The notes under the pieces are model-generated. The model did not search any database. It was not told where the DNA came from and worked only from the letters and a program-made list of their open reading frames with translations. From assembly GCA_024741835.1 (NCBI GenBank), contig JAENRP010000002.1, forward strand, positions 124,001 through 188,000: a stretch of DNA of 64,000 nucleotides. The letters are read 5' to 3'. How positions within the stretch are numbered: the first letter of the stretch is position 1; each line of letters starts with the position of its first letter. The DNA is from Diplocarpon mali (Eukaryota > Ascomycota > Leotiomycetes > Helotiales > Drepanopezizaceae). Made by a program: the position numbers and the translations under genes. This document shows, piece by piece, positions 34,935-46,650 of the stretch.

Positions 34935-37900
34935 CTACTTCTTCTTCCCTCCAACCTGCCCCTCCAACTTCCTCAGCGCGGCCATCAAGCCAAGGCCCCT
35001 CTCGCTATTCACCTCAAGCCAAGCCTCCATACTCTCCCTGACATGCCTCATCCCCTTCAACACCGGTAGCCTTGCCCCATCCTCTGCCTCCAACGCCTTC
35101 ATGGGATTCAGCAATAGTTCGAAGACAGCCCCCCAGATGTCTGTCTGCCAATACCGCTTAAGCCCCTCTCTAATCCTCCAACTCTTGTTCCCACCCAAGC
35201 CGGTGGCTTTATCAGCGATAGTGTCGATATACTTGCCAAAAAGCATAGCGTGGATAATCCCCGCCAAGCCGTGGTAGTCGATTTGATACGTCCAGGGGCG
35301 GAGTTCGCGCATCTCCGCGCAATCACCTGGGCCCGTCTTCCAGTCGGCGATGAACTGAACGTCGGGACGAAAGACTTTCATGTCGATGCCGCGGCCGAAA
35401 TCAATAAGCGCGATACCTTTCTTACTCCAGCCTCCACTTCCATCTTTACGATACCGTGGCGCCCAGACGTCGCAATCCGGGATCTGGTCTAGGCGCACGA
35501 GACAGTTGTCCGCCTTCAGATCACCATGCAGCACGCCCTTGGAATGGAGCGCTTCGACGGTACGGAAGAGCTCCACGGCGAAGAACATCACGAGGACCTC
35601 ATCCATGACGCCCGGGCCCGTCGAGGTGGGTTTCGTTTCCATGCGAGCGAGATTGATGACATCCAGCAAAGTGCCCTGCTCGCGGTACTCTTCGATGAGG
35701 TAGCATTCATCGGCGTAAAGATGCATTTCGTAAACATTGAGGATACTTTCTGCTGCACGGGATACCCCGAGACGACGCTTGGCTTGCCGCATCATGTAGA
35801 ATTCCCAGGCCGAGGGCGGGTCTTCCATTTTCAGCGCTTCGAGAGGGCGGCGAGGAGAAGCGTCAAAGGTATTTTTACCCATTTTCGGGTATTCGTTATC
35901 ATCGTTCTCCCCATTCCCGTCGGCGGCAATGTTCTCCAGGAGATAGACAGGAGCGAATGCTCCGGCGCCTAGTTCGCGCTTGAGCAGGTATTGTCGGTCA
36001 GTTCCGGGGAAGCGAAGGATGGGTGGCATGGAGAGGTTTGTAGACGTCTTTTCGCTCGCGTTCTTGTGCATCTTCGAAGCGGCTTTGGCGTACTTCTTGA
36101 GCTCGGCTGTGCGGCCGTGCTTCTCGTTTCTGTGTTCGAAGAACCCCTCATAGGTAGAAAGAGGTGGTTGGAGTGCCTCGAAAATCATGTTTCGGGTGTA
36201 GTCATCGACAGGGTTGCACTGGGCATCTTCGATGATGGGTCCCTTTTGTACGATTTCTTTGGCTAATTTTACGCCTCCGGTTTGGGCTTTGGCTGCTACA
36301 GCCATGCTCTTGTTCGTCTTCGTACTCTTCCCCAGCTGAAGCTGAGTAATGCGTTCGGCAGGACGTGACTCGTTAATGATCTCCTTGAATGGACTGCTAC
36401 CCAGCCCATCCCCTAATCGAACGGGTGACCTGTTGGATCCGTTTTCTTTGCTTGGTGTCTTAGAGCTGAAGTAGTCCTTGGCTTGTCGCATAGTCGGGAG
36501 ACCAAGCGAAGACTCAGTCTTCTCGGCAATTGGGGTCATGAAAGGAAGTCTATTGTGAGACACCTGGGCAGCATCTCGGTATGGCTGAAGAGGCGGCTCA
36601 CAATCCTCTGGAGGTATCGGGACAAACGATGTCCTGGTTGTTGGGACTTCCGGTGAAATGAGTCTGGGTAATCCTTCGTGCTCTTCTGCACCTGGTACCT
36701 CTACTTCAATTGCCTCGAGAGATTCATCGTCGCCGTCTGCAGCTCGAGATGCTTGAGCCTCTTCATCGTCAATATCTGGAATGTGTTTCCTTGCCGTGAA
36801 ATCAGACCATTCACTAACGCTCTTCACATCGGAAGTCTCATCGTCTCCCTCGTCGTCACCAGCCTCACTCGTAGTGAGGAGCCGTCCAGTACCAGTACTC
36901 TCACCACCACTGGTGTATTCACCATCTGTTATATCATCGTCATCCTCACTCTCTTCTTCTTCCTCTTCCTCCTCCTCTTCCTGGGGCCCAGGAAGCGGCT
37001 GGTTGAAAAGATCATAAATATCGTCTGTAGCGGCTCGCGTGTGCAGTGTCATTGTCTGCTCCTTGGATGCTTTCCGTTTTTTCATTTTTGGGCCCGATGG
37101 GGATGAAAGTTTCGCTTTGACTGTCCTGAATTAACAAATGAACTACCAATTCGCAACCAAACTTACTAATCTGTGTCTCGTTGACTTCCTTGATCTTCAT
37201 CCTTCTTCCCTTGGGCTTTGCTGCGCCATTTTCATCCACCGCTGGCGGGTCGCCTGCAATTACAAGTTTCTCCGAGACTTCTCGGGTGATTTCATCAACC
37301 CCTACACACGAACCATTATGTGAACTTTGAGTCTCCGGAGTTCTCATTGGCGCAACTTCAGGTTCCCAAACTCTCGAGAGCCAACCGCGGCTGATTGCCC
37401 TCAACTCCTCGAGACTCAGCTCCGATCCAACATGATCTGGACTATGGTATATTGCTTCAAGGTTCACGCGGATACGCTCCATGCGTCCCTTTTGATTCAC
37501 GGTCACTTGCTGTTGCGCAGGGTCTGTAATCTGTGGATAATCGAATCGTGGTAAAGAAGACTGAAGTACAAAAGGCCGTAACCGACTATCATTAGTCCTA
37601 TGATAATCAATATGTGCATAGAGAGGGTAGCGAAATAAGACTCACCTCGTCCTTGAATACCGCCATTTTAGTACTACTCTTCTTTCCTCCGGCCTTGAGC
37701 GTCTCGCCCGCCCAAGGCTTGGGCTCCATCACATTCTCCTTCTTGCGATCTGCCAACGATCCAATACTCTGCCATCCTTTGGTTTCTTCCCTAGATCCAA
37801 GCGGCGGTCCAGACTCGTCTGCGTCCGAGAATATCGTAAGCTTCTGTCTGCCGCTCTTGGCTGTTCCTCCTACACCCGAGTTTGGTCGTGGTGCTTGTGG

Positions 37901-38623
37901 ATCCCGAGGTACAGCAGCTGCAAATGGATCAATTTTCGTTGCGAGCACAGGTCGGACTGTCGGCAGTGCTGGGGATGACGGCTCGTTGGCGTCAATAGGT
38001 CTCTGCTCGAATCGCTGCTGAAACTCGTTGTACTTCCGCAGCAAGCGCGGGGTAGGTCTGGCCTCCTTCTCGATTCCCATCTTATAAACTTCCTCCGCCT
38101 GTGTCCACCTCTCAGCGCTCTCCAGCCACGCAGCAAACTCCTCGTAGAACAAGGCCAATCCTTCTCCAATGTTGTGACGGGCGAGAAAGGCAAATGTTTC
38201 GCGGGGCGCATCAGAGAAGAAGCGAATATACGATAGCCATAGTTTCAGGTACCGGGGATCATTCTTGTATTGCGCGGATGTAAGGAAGGTCTTGGTTGCG
38301 CGCTCGAGCAGAGGGAGAAGTTGCGATGCGGGGGTAGCTTGCGCCGACGGGTACGCATCGAGGGTCCAGCGTACGTATCTATCGTATATGTCTAGAGGAT
38401 CGTCCGATTCGGATATATTGAGCAGTTCTTTTTCGTACTCGATCCTCATAACATCGTTGAGATTCTTTGTGTCGGAAGGCGTTGGGGTTGCCAATTTGTG
38501 CAGGGGAGAGGGGGAAAACATGGCAGCCAGCGCGCGCGCCGACCGTCCGCCCGGGAGCGACTGAATATTTTCTTTATGATTCTCGATGACTTCGAAGTCG
38601 ATAAGATCCTCGGAGACAGGCAT
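34935..38623 (-). CDS. BUB1: BUB1/MAD3 spindle checkpoint kinase
   Basis: Mitotic checkpoint kinase combining MAD3 and BUB1 parts, acting at kinetochores and on APC/C-Cdc20. Minus-strand exons are 38623-37646, 37530-37167 and 37120-34935, giving 1175 residues. The N terminus has a KEN box (HKENIQSLPG) near residue 17. The TPR-like Mad3/Bub1 homology region follows at about 55-190 (YEKELL, DPLDIYDRYVRWTLDAYP, RYLKLWLSYIRFF). The mid region has MTLHTRAATDDIYDLFNQPL and long Glu/Asp tracts. The C-terminal kinase shows EALKMEDP (ATP Lys near 872), HGDLKADN (near 980) and DFGRGIDM (near 1021), so catalysis looks intact. The acceptor of intron 2 was placed at 37121 because the upstream CAG at 37126 would shift the frame. 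Both introns are GT-AG. Confidence 0.93.
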
Positions 38624-39652
38624 CTTGCTGGTGTTCTGGCGTACGGATATGGGCGTTATTGCATTGGATGCGAATTCTCGATTGTTTGGAAATGCACGTT
38701 ATCGCTAAGTAGTGAAGGAATCATCACCCTGGCAACCATTTTGCTATCACCACGTGCCTACCACGGAATTCATCCAGCTTCCAAGGGGCACTCGGACGAT
38801 CTCACTTTCCCACTCTCATTCCAGCAATTTCTAGCGATCTCAACGCGTTGTCCGGCTCCAGAAAGTTTACTCGATATCGATATATGTATATATATCACGT
38901 GATTGGGTTGGCAGCTCGACGTCGAGCTAAGACCAATCTCTCCGGCCTCCTCAATCCTCCCTACACAGTTCCAGCACCAAGTTGCCTATGTTCACGATAT
39001 TGTACGACACCATACGTGTACTTTTACATACTCCTACATCTACGAGTAGTACATTCTTTTCAAGAAAAGACAAGCTTTCGACCTCAACTCGATATGCACT
39101 TGGGCTGGGGACAGCACGACCCGCTTTCTCCTATGCCTAACAAGCGGTCTATCATACAGCATATCTGGGCGGGTAACGAGCTAAAACACAAAAACTTCAG
39201 CAGTAGTTTGAATCGGAATTGGCACAGATGATACTCATTCCCCAACTCATTCGAATATCTCGATTCCAGCATGGGGAGGAAAGCCCCCCATGCCCAGCCA
39301 GATATCGAAACCCATTGCAATCAAGGCTTTTATTCCAAATGCTATTCCATGATCATGGTATTTACGCCTACAGCCCCGGTCCTCCCCCACCACCAACCTA
39401 CATCCTCCCCCTGCTGGGTTTTTCCCGCTGCGTCAGTAAGCTCAGCAGCTTTTAATATTCGATGCACACGGCAATGCACGGAGAGAATTTAATGCAACGA
39501 AGTCGTCGCAAGGCGACCATCTGCTTTCAGTCTTCTTTCAACGTCTTGAATGCCAGCCTCTGTTTCTTCGGAATACCGCAGCTCTTTGCTCCTAATTCTC
39601 TATCCAAAACAACCAGCTTTGCTCTCTCCCGATACCCTGCAGCGATACCGTG
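38624..39652. promoter_or_regulatory. Divergent intergenic region of BUB1 and DUF5672 genes
   Basis: A shared 1-kb 5' region without a supportable gene. It holds a CACGTG E-box at 38896-38901 immediately followed by ATTGG (a CCAAT box on the minus strand, 38902-38906), a composite arrangement about 270 bp upstream of the BUB1 start. Regulatory function is inferred only. Confidence 0.4.
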
Positions 39653-40679
39653 ATGGCTCTGACGGGCTCATGGCAAGCGCCTGGACAAAGAGGCCAATTC
39701 ATCGCCAATTGTAGCCTTTTTCTGCTGCTTCTCTCCCTCGCTATCTACCTTATGTACGTCTCCTCATCTCCAATCTGCGACCTACTGACACGCGTAGCTA
39801 CTTTAACATCCTATCACCATCCCTGCCGTCTCTCCCCTCCCCTCATATCACAGTTTCCTCCCCCTACGAGCCGCACAAAGTTGCATTTCTCGTCGAAACA
39901 CGCCCTCTCCCGCACCTCCCAGCGCTCCTCACCCACATGACCTCGATAATTCCGCCCGAATGGACTTTCAAGCTCATGTGTTCGCCCACTCTCCTCAACT
40001 TGATGCGCCGCTCGCCTGCAATTGCACGTATGGAAGCCGTGGGAAAAGTACAGTTCCTTGATCTCCCCTCCAACTACAGTCTCGCGACACGCGAGACTAT
40101 ATCCCAGATGTTCACAGATCCACATTTATACCGCGATATTCTGTATCCGGCTGAGCACCTGCTGGTATGGCAGCCGGACAGCACTTTCTGCGCCAATGCC
40201 CCAACAACCCTGAATGATTTCCTTGAATGGGATTGGATCGGCGCGCCATGGAGTAAGACCGCGGAGTATGGAGGCAATGGTGGACTGAGTTTGCGAAAGG
40301 TTTCGAGGATAATGGGTGTGCTGGACAATCAAACACGAAGGCATGGGGATGGAGCGCTGGAGGACTTGTGGCTGACGAGTAAGTTACATGAGATGCCAGG
40401 GAACAGAATGCCGAATGCGATGATCAGTAAGAAGTTTAGCGTGGAGAGCGTGTGGGACGAGAAGCCCTTGGGTTATCATATTGGCTGGCTGGGTGTGCAT
40501 CATGAGCAGGTGAATCTCTAGGAAACTGGAGGGTCAGAGCGGGCAAAGCGATGCTAATGCCACAACAGATATGGGATGACCAAGCGCAGGTTGATCATAT
40601 CATGAAATATTGTCCAGAGGTCAAGATCATACTAGGTATGAAATTGGAAAGTGACAAGCCGCAAGGTATTGCTCGTTAA
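39653..40679 (+). CDS. DUF5672 protein with N-terminal membrane anchor
   Basis: Fungal protein of the DUF5672 family, whose biochemical role is unknown; members look like Golgi or secretory-pathway glycosyltransferase-type enzymes. Exons are 39653-39753, 39798-40509 and 40569-40679, giving 307 residues. A single hydrophobic stretch at about residues 18-36 (FIANCSLFLLLLSLAIYLI) looks like a type II signal anchor. The conserved part shows EWTFKLMCS, LVWQPDSTFC, EWDWIGAPW, GGNGGLSLRK, EDLWLTSKL and LGYHIGWLG. Introns are 44 and 59 nt. The start is the only ATG that keeps the anchor in frame. Confidence 0.85.
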
Positions 40680-43600
40680 ATGCAGTTTCCGGACCCCATG
40701 ACATGAGGATTGGGATGTCTAGCTATGAGCTATGAGCTCGAAACTTGATCTTGGAACTGAACGCATATTGATTTCGGCTCCGGTAGTGACATCGAGTCAA
40801 TCAAAGGAAACTTCTGAAGCTGGGTAAACCCATGAGTACTCGTACGCCAAGTTCTATATTTCAGCAATGAGAAAGCTAGGGACGCAACTCCCACCATCCA
40901 GACAGGGGAGTCAGCTGTGCGAGAGCCATTTAATACGCTCAAGTTCTCGGTAAGTTCAATTCCCAGAACTTTTATCAACTTAATTTGAAGGTACAGATCA
41001 TTCTGCCTTATATTTATTCCTGGCTGGACATTCGACTGCTTTTTTTAAAAAAAGCAGGAACGGAACCACACAACCCCAAGACTACTTCCAAGACTATTTG
41101 AGCCAGCAGGTCAGCTAGTCAGCTAGTATCGCAAGTCTTACTTGTTGATGCGCCGTAGCCTCGCCTGCTCGACTGCTGCACCTGCGATGGAGGTGATGAG
41201 ATGCGATGGCTATGGCTCTCAGATCCTCAAACGAATCTCAGAACCCTCCTGCTTAAATTATATCTTCTTCTAACCAAAATTATACGAGGAGCTAATGTGC
41301 GGCAGGTACTCATGATCCGCGTTTTTGCATGCCTTTCAGTCATTGTAGGCATTCTTATGGCTGTACCCATCGCTTGTGGTATCGAGGGCAACGTGTGACA
41401 TACCTTTCGCATTTTGAATTTTGGAATAGCGTTGCTGGGGAATCGTTTAGTTCGGATGTTATGAGCATTACCTATCTTAAACAAGGAGTAAAAGCGGAGG
41501 ATACCACCAAGAATCACGTGCGTATCAACATTAGCTACCTAGCAAAGACCTCGCTCGCAGACTATCAACGACTCAAGAAGTAAAATCAGGCTTTATCTCT
41601 GTTTCTTGATAAATATGTTATTCTTATGTTTTGGTCTTTTATACCATTTTATCCGCAGCATCTGTGTCCGGGCAGTTAGCTATAGGCTCCTTATCCATTA
41701 TACCAAGAGTACCTTGTTAATAGGCACTACATGGGAGTTCAGAGCTCTATTACTCACTCATAAATTGGCGGTAGGTTATCTATTTATAAGAGCTTGACCT
41801 CTTATTGATTTCTGTCTTAAAATGTACTCCACATCAATTTTTTAAGCTTGCTTTCTCCCTGGTCTTGGGGTGCTGGTTTTAATCGAGTTGCGTATGCAGG
41901 AATATACTTCGTGTCAACTCATTTTTCAGCTGTACAATATAAATATTTCTAGACTCAATAATTCTTGTTTAAATGTCTCATTTTATAGCTTATACTAAGA
42001 TTATATGTAGCTCAATCATTGACCTCTATTTCCTAAATAAATAATTCATCCTGCATGCACGCGATATAAGTGCAAGGGATTCTTCTGGGTTCGCTTGTAT
42101 TAAAATTGTCAAGCTAGACTCTTAGGATCGATGAAGTGAAAAATATGCAAATTCTGATACCGAACACAAAAGTCGACGGATTGAGCATCTTAAGCTAGGT
42201 GATTCCGTCAATATCATACCTAGAAGGAAAAACTAAATTTAAATTGACGATATCGCAGTATGAGAACTTGCCCGTGACATATCAAGGAACATTTTGTATA
42301 GATATTAGGCTTTTGGGCTCTTCAATGCTTGCTCGCCATCTTTCTTTGCTTGTAAAGACTTGATCCGACTTCCAATCTCTTTTTTTTAATAACAAGAGTC
42401 CTGACAGCAAAAGAAACCCCTCTGATCTTCTTAGCAATAGGTATATGTGAAAATCTGATTTATGCTTTAAATTAACGTGCGATCTATACTTGAATGGGAC
42501 CATGCGAATTTGGGCACCTAATAGGCTGACAGCTATCAAACTCTCACTCCAAGTTCCTGTTGTTATAATTGGCATCGGTACTGCTATCTTCGTCTTTCCT
42601 CTCACCAGTGAGCTTTTATACAAAGCAAGAGTCAGGTTCTGATCCCCTGTTGGCTTTTATTAGCATACCAGATTCATACTACAGGCACTCACCTCATTCC
42701 CTCGCCGACAGTAAGAGAAACCTGTCGGTGAATTTTTTAATCTTACAACAGCATCGAGCTCTCAGACCTCGGAGTGTAGTATAATGAGCACGTGGTCTGG
42801 ATATATGTACTGTACAGACCGCATTGTTGGCCTCAGCAAGCGGAAAACACATCACAAAGGGAAGTTTGACCTGGAGAGGATGTGCCAGCCTCGTTCAGAC
42901 GATGAATATCTTGCAAGCTTTTTGCGTTGGGGATACGGAGGGTTCAATATGGTGGTGCTGGTGGTAAACCTAGAAGCTCGAGCCTCTTGTGTATCTTGAC
43001 ATTTGGGCAGGGTGACAGTTCCTAGAACTGATAATGGCATGCAGCTTGACAGCAGTGAAGCTCGACGGTATTAAATTGATTGGAATTTCATATGGACTAG
43101 CGGGATTCGCGTCTAACACGCAGAGACTTCTGCTATGACTCGTTAGCTCTATATACCAACTGTGAGCATTTTACTTGCAGTGATATAAGTAGCGATAGCA
43201 AGGTGAATTCATATTCCTTTTCTTGTTTTGATTTCTTGTCTACATTTCTTCGTTTCTAGTCTTATACTTATATAAAAATAAATATATGTATATATGTATC
43301 TATATCTAGAGTGCTTCGTAGTAACCCAGAGCTAGATCTTGCCAGTCTTCACTTTCCACACGCTAGTCAATTCAATACAAACCCCAAATCCTCTCCTCCA
43401 AAAAGAGAATCGCATCGTGCATATAATCATAAAGTGAATAGTCCAGCCCTAGCACCTACTGAGACCCCAAGAAGGATGACATGAATGCTGTAGTTGAGGA
43501 AATGAACCTTGAATAAGCAAAACGAATTAATTGGCCGTGAAAGCGGTTTGGTTTCAAAGACTGGGAGAAGTAATCAAAAAAAACATGTAAGTGATGGCCG

Positions 43601-44232
43601 ACACAGGATCGCACTTGCGACTTCACGTCCCGCTCTCAGCCTCCCTTCATAATCAGATGAATTCCCTTCAGGTTGTTGCTACGCTCGAGTTAAAATGCAT
43701 CCAAATTTCATTTTTACAGCATGGCACCTAAAATCCTTCAGTCTTCATGTAGAGGTCAATAGCAATCAAGACTCGAAGCTTCGAAAGAACTTAGCGCACC
43801 TGTGACTCCTCATCGCCGTCGAAAGCCTTTACAGTTCAGGAACCAATCTGTCTGATGAAGACTTCCCTACCACACAAGATAGAATTTGGATTCGTATCCT
43901 AAAATCGAATCTGTTCCCAACTTCGCGTCAGGCGAGTTAGGGAATAGTGTGCTGTGAATGGGTACACATTCATCTGCCCATGAAGAAGGAATGCAAAACT
44001 CGGCTGCCTGCATGCCATCCTCCATTATTCCGGACGTTATACAATACTAAAGACATTGAGCGCCTTTGAGCATAGTTTTCCAAAGCAATTGTCACCAGTG
44101 GGAACAATTCTGCAATCAAAAACAAGTGGATAGCTGAGTAGCTTACTAACGTGAGTCGCTTCGTATATTGCATCAACGTTTTCGCGGCCAGTTGAAAAAT
44201 CCTACAGACTCGTCGTATCGCACACTGCCACA
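40680..44232. other. 3.5-kb AT-rich gene-free region
   Basis: No coding region is supported. The centre, about 41200-42600 and again near 43200-43320, is visibly richer in A+T than the flanking genes and has short broken frames only. It includes a 22-bp perfect palindrome at 41036-41057 and a TATA-rich run near 43270-43305. This could be a mobile element worn down by repeat-induced point mutation, but no element type is recognisable. Confidence 0.45.
41036..41057. repeat. 22-bp perfect palindrome
   Basis: CTGC, seven T, seven A, GCAG: each half is the exact reverse complement of the other. It sits at the left edge of the AT-rich region. Confidence 0.95.
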
Positions 44233-45823
44233 TTAATGGCTACAACCCCTATTACTGTCTGAATCATCCTCGTCCATGGCTTTACTTCCTAACTTTTTCT
44301 TTTTCACCGTAGTCTTTTTGAATATCGAATCCAAAGTCTTCTGCTGCTTCTTATCCGACTGGCCTTGGTGTTTCTTCCGTTCTTCTTCGCCGATATCTTG
44401 TAGCCGTTGCTCTTCCCGCTTGAACTCTTCAGTTTCCGGATCAGCACCAACGAGGCTCTCAAGGAGCTTGATCTCAGCAGCCCAGACGCTTTTGTCTTCG
44501 ACAGACTTTCCATCGGGCCCCTTCTTATCAGTAGGAGTCTCGAGAACCATTGGCAGATCCTGGAATGGTAAATAGTTCACAACGTTGTGGAATGCTCTCA
44601 ACCCAAGGAATCCAGTTCCAATATTTGCATGTAGATCCCGGTTCGAGGATAGCGGAGTCTTACTGTCGTTTAAGTGAAGCGCCCTCAAATATGACATGCC
44701 GACAATATCAGAGAAACTATCCATTGTCTTGTTGAAAGCTTCCGGCGATCGCAAATCGTACCCAGCTGCAAAAGTATGACAAGTATCGATACAGACTCCA
44801 ACTCGAGATTTGTCCTCGATCAGAGCAATGATATCACGAAGATCTTCCCACGTAGACCCAATCACATTACCGCTCCCCGCCATGTTCTCCAATAGCGTAA
44901 CCACCGTACTAGTTGCTTTGTGAGCCTTGTTCAGCTGGGCGGCTATACGTGCAATTGCTTCTAAACGAGGATGTTTGCCAGTGCTTCCGGGGTGGAAGTT
45001 GTACAGCATGATGCCAAGTGCCTCGCAGCGCTTTAGATCGTCGAGGAAGCAGTTGTAAGCCTGAGTAGCCTTCTCAGGATCAGGCTGTGCCAAGTTGACC
45101 AAGTATGACCCATGTGGGAGAACATGCTTTGCTGCATCGTACTTGTGCTCTAAGCAGAATGCCTTGAACTGCTCGCGGGCTTCTGGTGCAAGGGGAGGGC
45201 TGGCCCATTTCCGTTGAGACTTGAGGAAAAGGGCGAATGAGTTCCCACCGATTTGAAGTGCGTTATTGATTGAATTCTGAACACCTGTAGCATACAAATC
45301 AGACACTGGCAGCAGAGAAATACGAGATGTGGGGGCAGATCTTACCACCGCTAGCAGAGACGTGAGCTCCGATGTGCATCGCAGACTTGAGTGTCCCAAC
45401 CACCGTTCGAGCGGCGAAAGGCATTTCTTCGGCAAATTTTTCCTCCTTCGTCTTGCGTTTCTTCTTGGACTTACCCTCCTCTAGGTCTTCGTTCATACCA
45501 TCCTCGTCGACCTGCCTCTTCGCTGCTTTCTTTCTTTTTTGGTTTTTCTCTTCTATCACAACCTCGGATTTAAACCTGTCTTTCTTGACCTGGGCACCTG
45601 GCAGGTCTTGCGAGTCACCGGATTCCTGGTCCGATTCAATGTGGGCCTTGACGGTCTTTTTCTTTGTTGATTTTGCTGAGGACGGTTTCCTAACTTGTGC
45701 CACAGTCTCCTTTGCTTCGACCTTCACGGCTGTGCGAACTTTCTTCAGCGATTCAGATGATTCCTTGCTGCGATCTGCGTCGAGCGTTAGTTTTTCCGTT
45801 TTGCGGCTCCATCTTCGAACCAT
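44233..45823 (-). CDS. APN1: Endonuclease IV (APN1-type AP endonuclease)
   Basis: Zinc-dependent apurinic/apyrimidinic endonuclease of base-excision repair, nuclear and often mitochondrial. Minus-strand exons are 45823-45346 and 45284-44233, giving 509 residues. The 61-nt intron splits SASGG/VQNSINNALQIGG. Metal-site motifs visible: IGAHVSASGG (His), NFHPGSTG (His), LLENMAGSGN (Glu), GVCIDTCHTFAAGYD (Asp and His), LHLNDSK (His), VLETPTD (Glu). The catalytic part starts near residue 149. Before it lies a Lys/Glu-rich, disordered extension, and after it a basic C-terminal tail (KKTTVKKKKLG), both likely for nuclear import. An overlapping upstream frame starts at an ATG at 45882 (see findings). 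Confidence 0.93.
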
Positions 45824-45882
45824 CGTGAATAGTGATCATTGTTGGCGAAATCGCGGTGGGAGACGCGTTTGGGCGTCGACAT
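45787..45882 (-). promoter_or_regulatory. Upstream ORF overlapping the endonuclease IV start
   Basis: An ATG 59 nt upstream of the main start opens a 31-codon frame (begins MSTPKRVSHRDF) in a different phase that reads past the main ATG and stops at TAA 45787. If it is in the mRNA, it would limit initiation at 45823. It may instead be an unused 5' sequence. Confidence 0.35.
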
Positions 45883-46650
45883 GACGCACTAGGCCTGTGA
45901 TCAAGCACTAGCCCCACCTACATCCCTATCTTTATCTACCCCTTTCTATCTCGCTTAGAGGTGTTGTGTGTCGTCAAGCTCCATATATTTCTTTAAACTG
46001 CAAGATTCTCAAACAGCACGCAAAATATTTTGCCTAAATTTTCTACTTCAGATTCCTTCAAGAAGAAGTGTTGTTTACCCAGGGCTTGGCAGGTCCATAT
46101 CGGCGGCCGATCAATAGTACTCGTAATTTTTCGTCGTATTTCGCCTCTCGCTGGCGGGAGACCTGAGGTGTCTATGACATCCTTGATTTCGAACACATTC
46201 TCTACGGCGACTAAAATGGAAAACAACCATATAGTAGACCGAGGCAGTTTCTAAGAAAGTATATCAAATACCAGCTTGGCTCTATCTCTCAATATCTCCT
46301 TCAGTTTGAAATACTGAGAAGCCACTCAATCCAACAGCAGGCTACCGAACAGAAGATGTACATCTTTTCAAGCATGGAAGCTCACGACAAGAAGCCAGTA
46401 TTTGGGAAATCCATCCTTGAATCTTTAATTAGTATATTCAGAAAGCCAACTAGGACGCTGTGGAAAACTGCGTAGTCTAAATAGTGAACCGATCCGAATT
46501 TTCGTGTCGATTCCGTGAGCGTGAACATTGAACTTCATTAACTCATGTATAAGATCTCATCTCATACGTCTAAAAAACCAACCCGCTGCAACGCCCGAAA
46601 TGTATTCCCAAGCTTTCGCTGTGTAGCAATGACAAGCAGATTGGGACCAC
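45883..46650. other. Intergenic between endonuclease IV and UBR1 3' end
   Basis: No gene is firmly supported. A minus-strand frame (stop side 45993, open to 46226, no ATG of its own) has a natural-looking composition (…GLPPARGEIRRKITS…) and could be an exon, but I could not build a complete model. Confidence 0.4.

Noticed and set aside
43585..43680. tRNA-like string on the minus strand followed by a T run
   Set aside because: The B-box-like part is imperfect and the T-arm and acceptor stem do not pair; at best a decayed tRNA.
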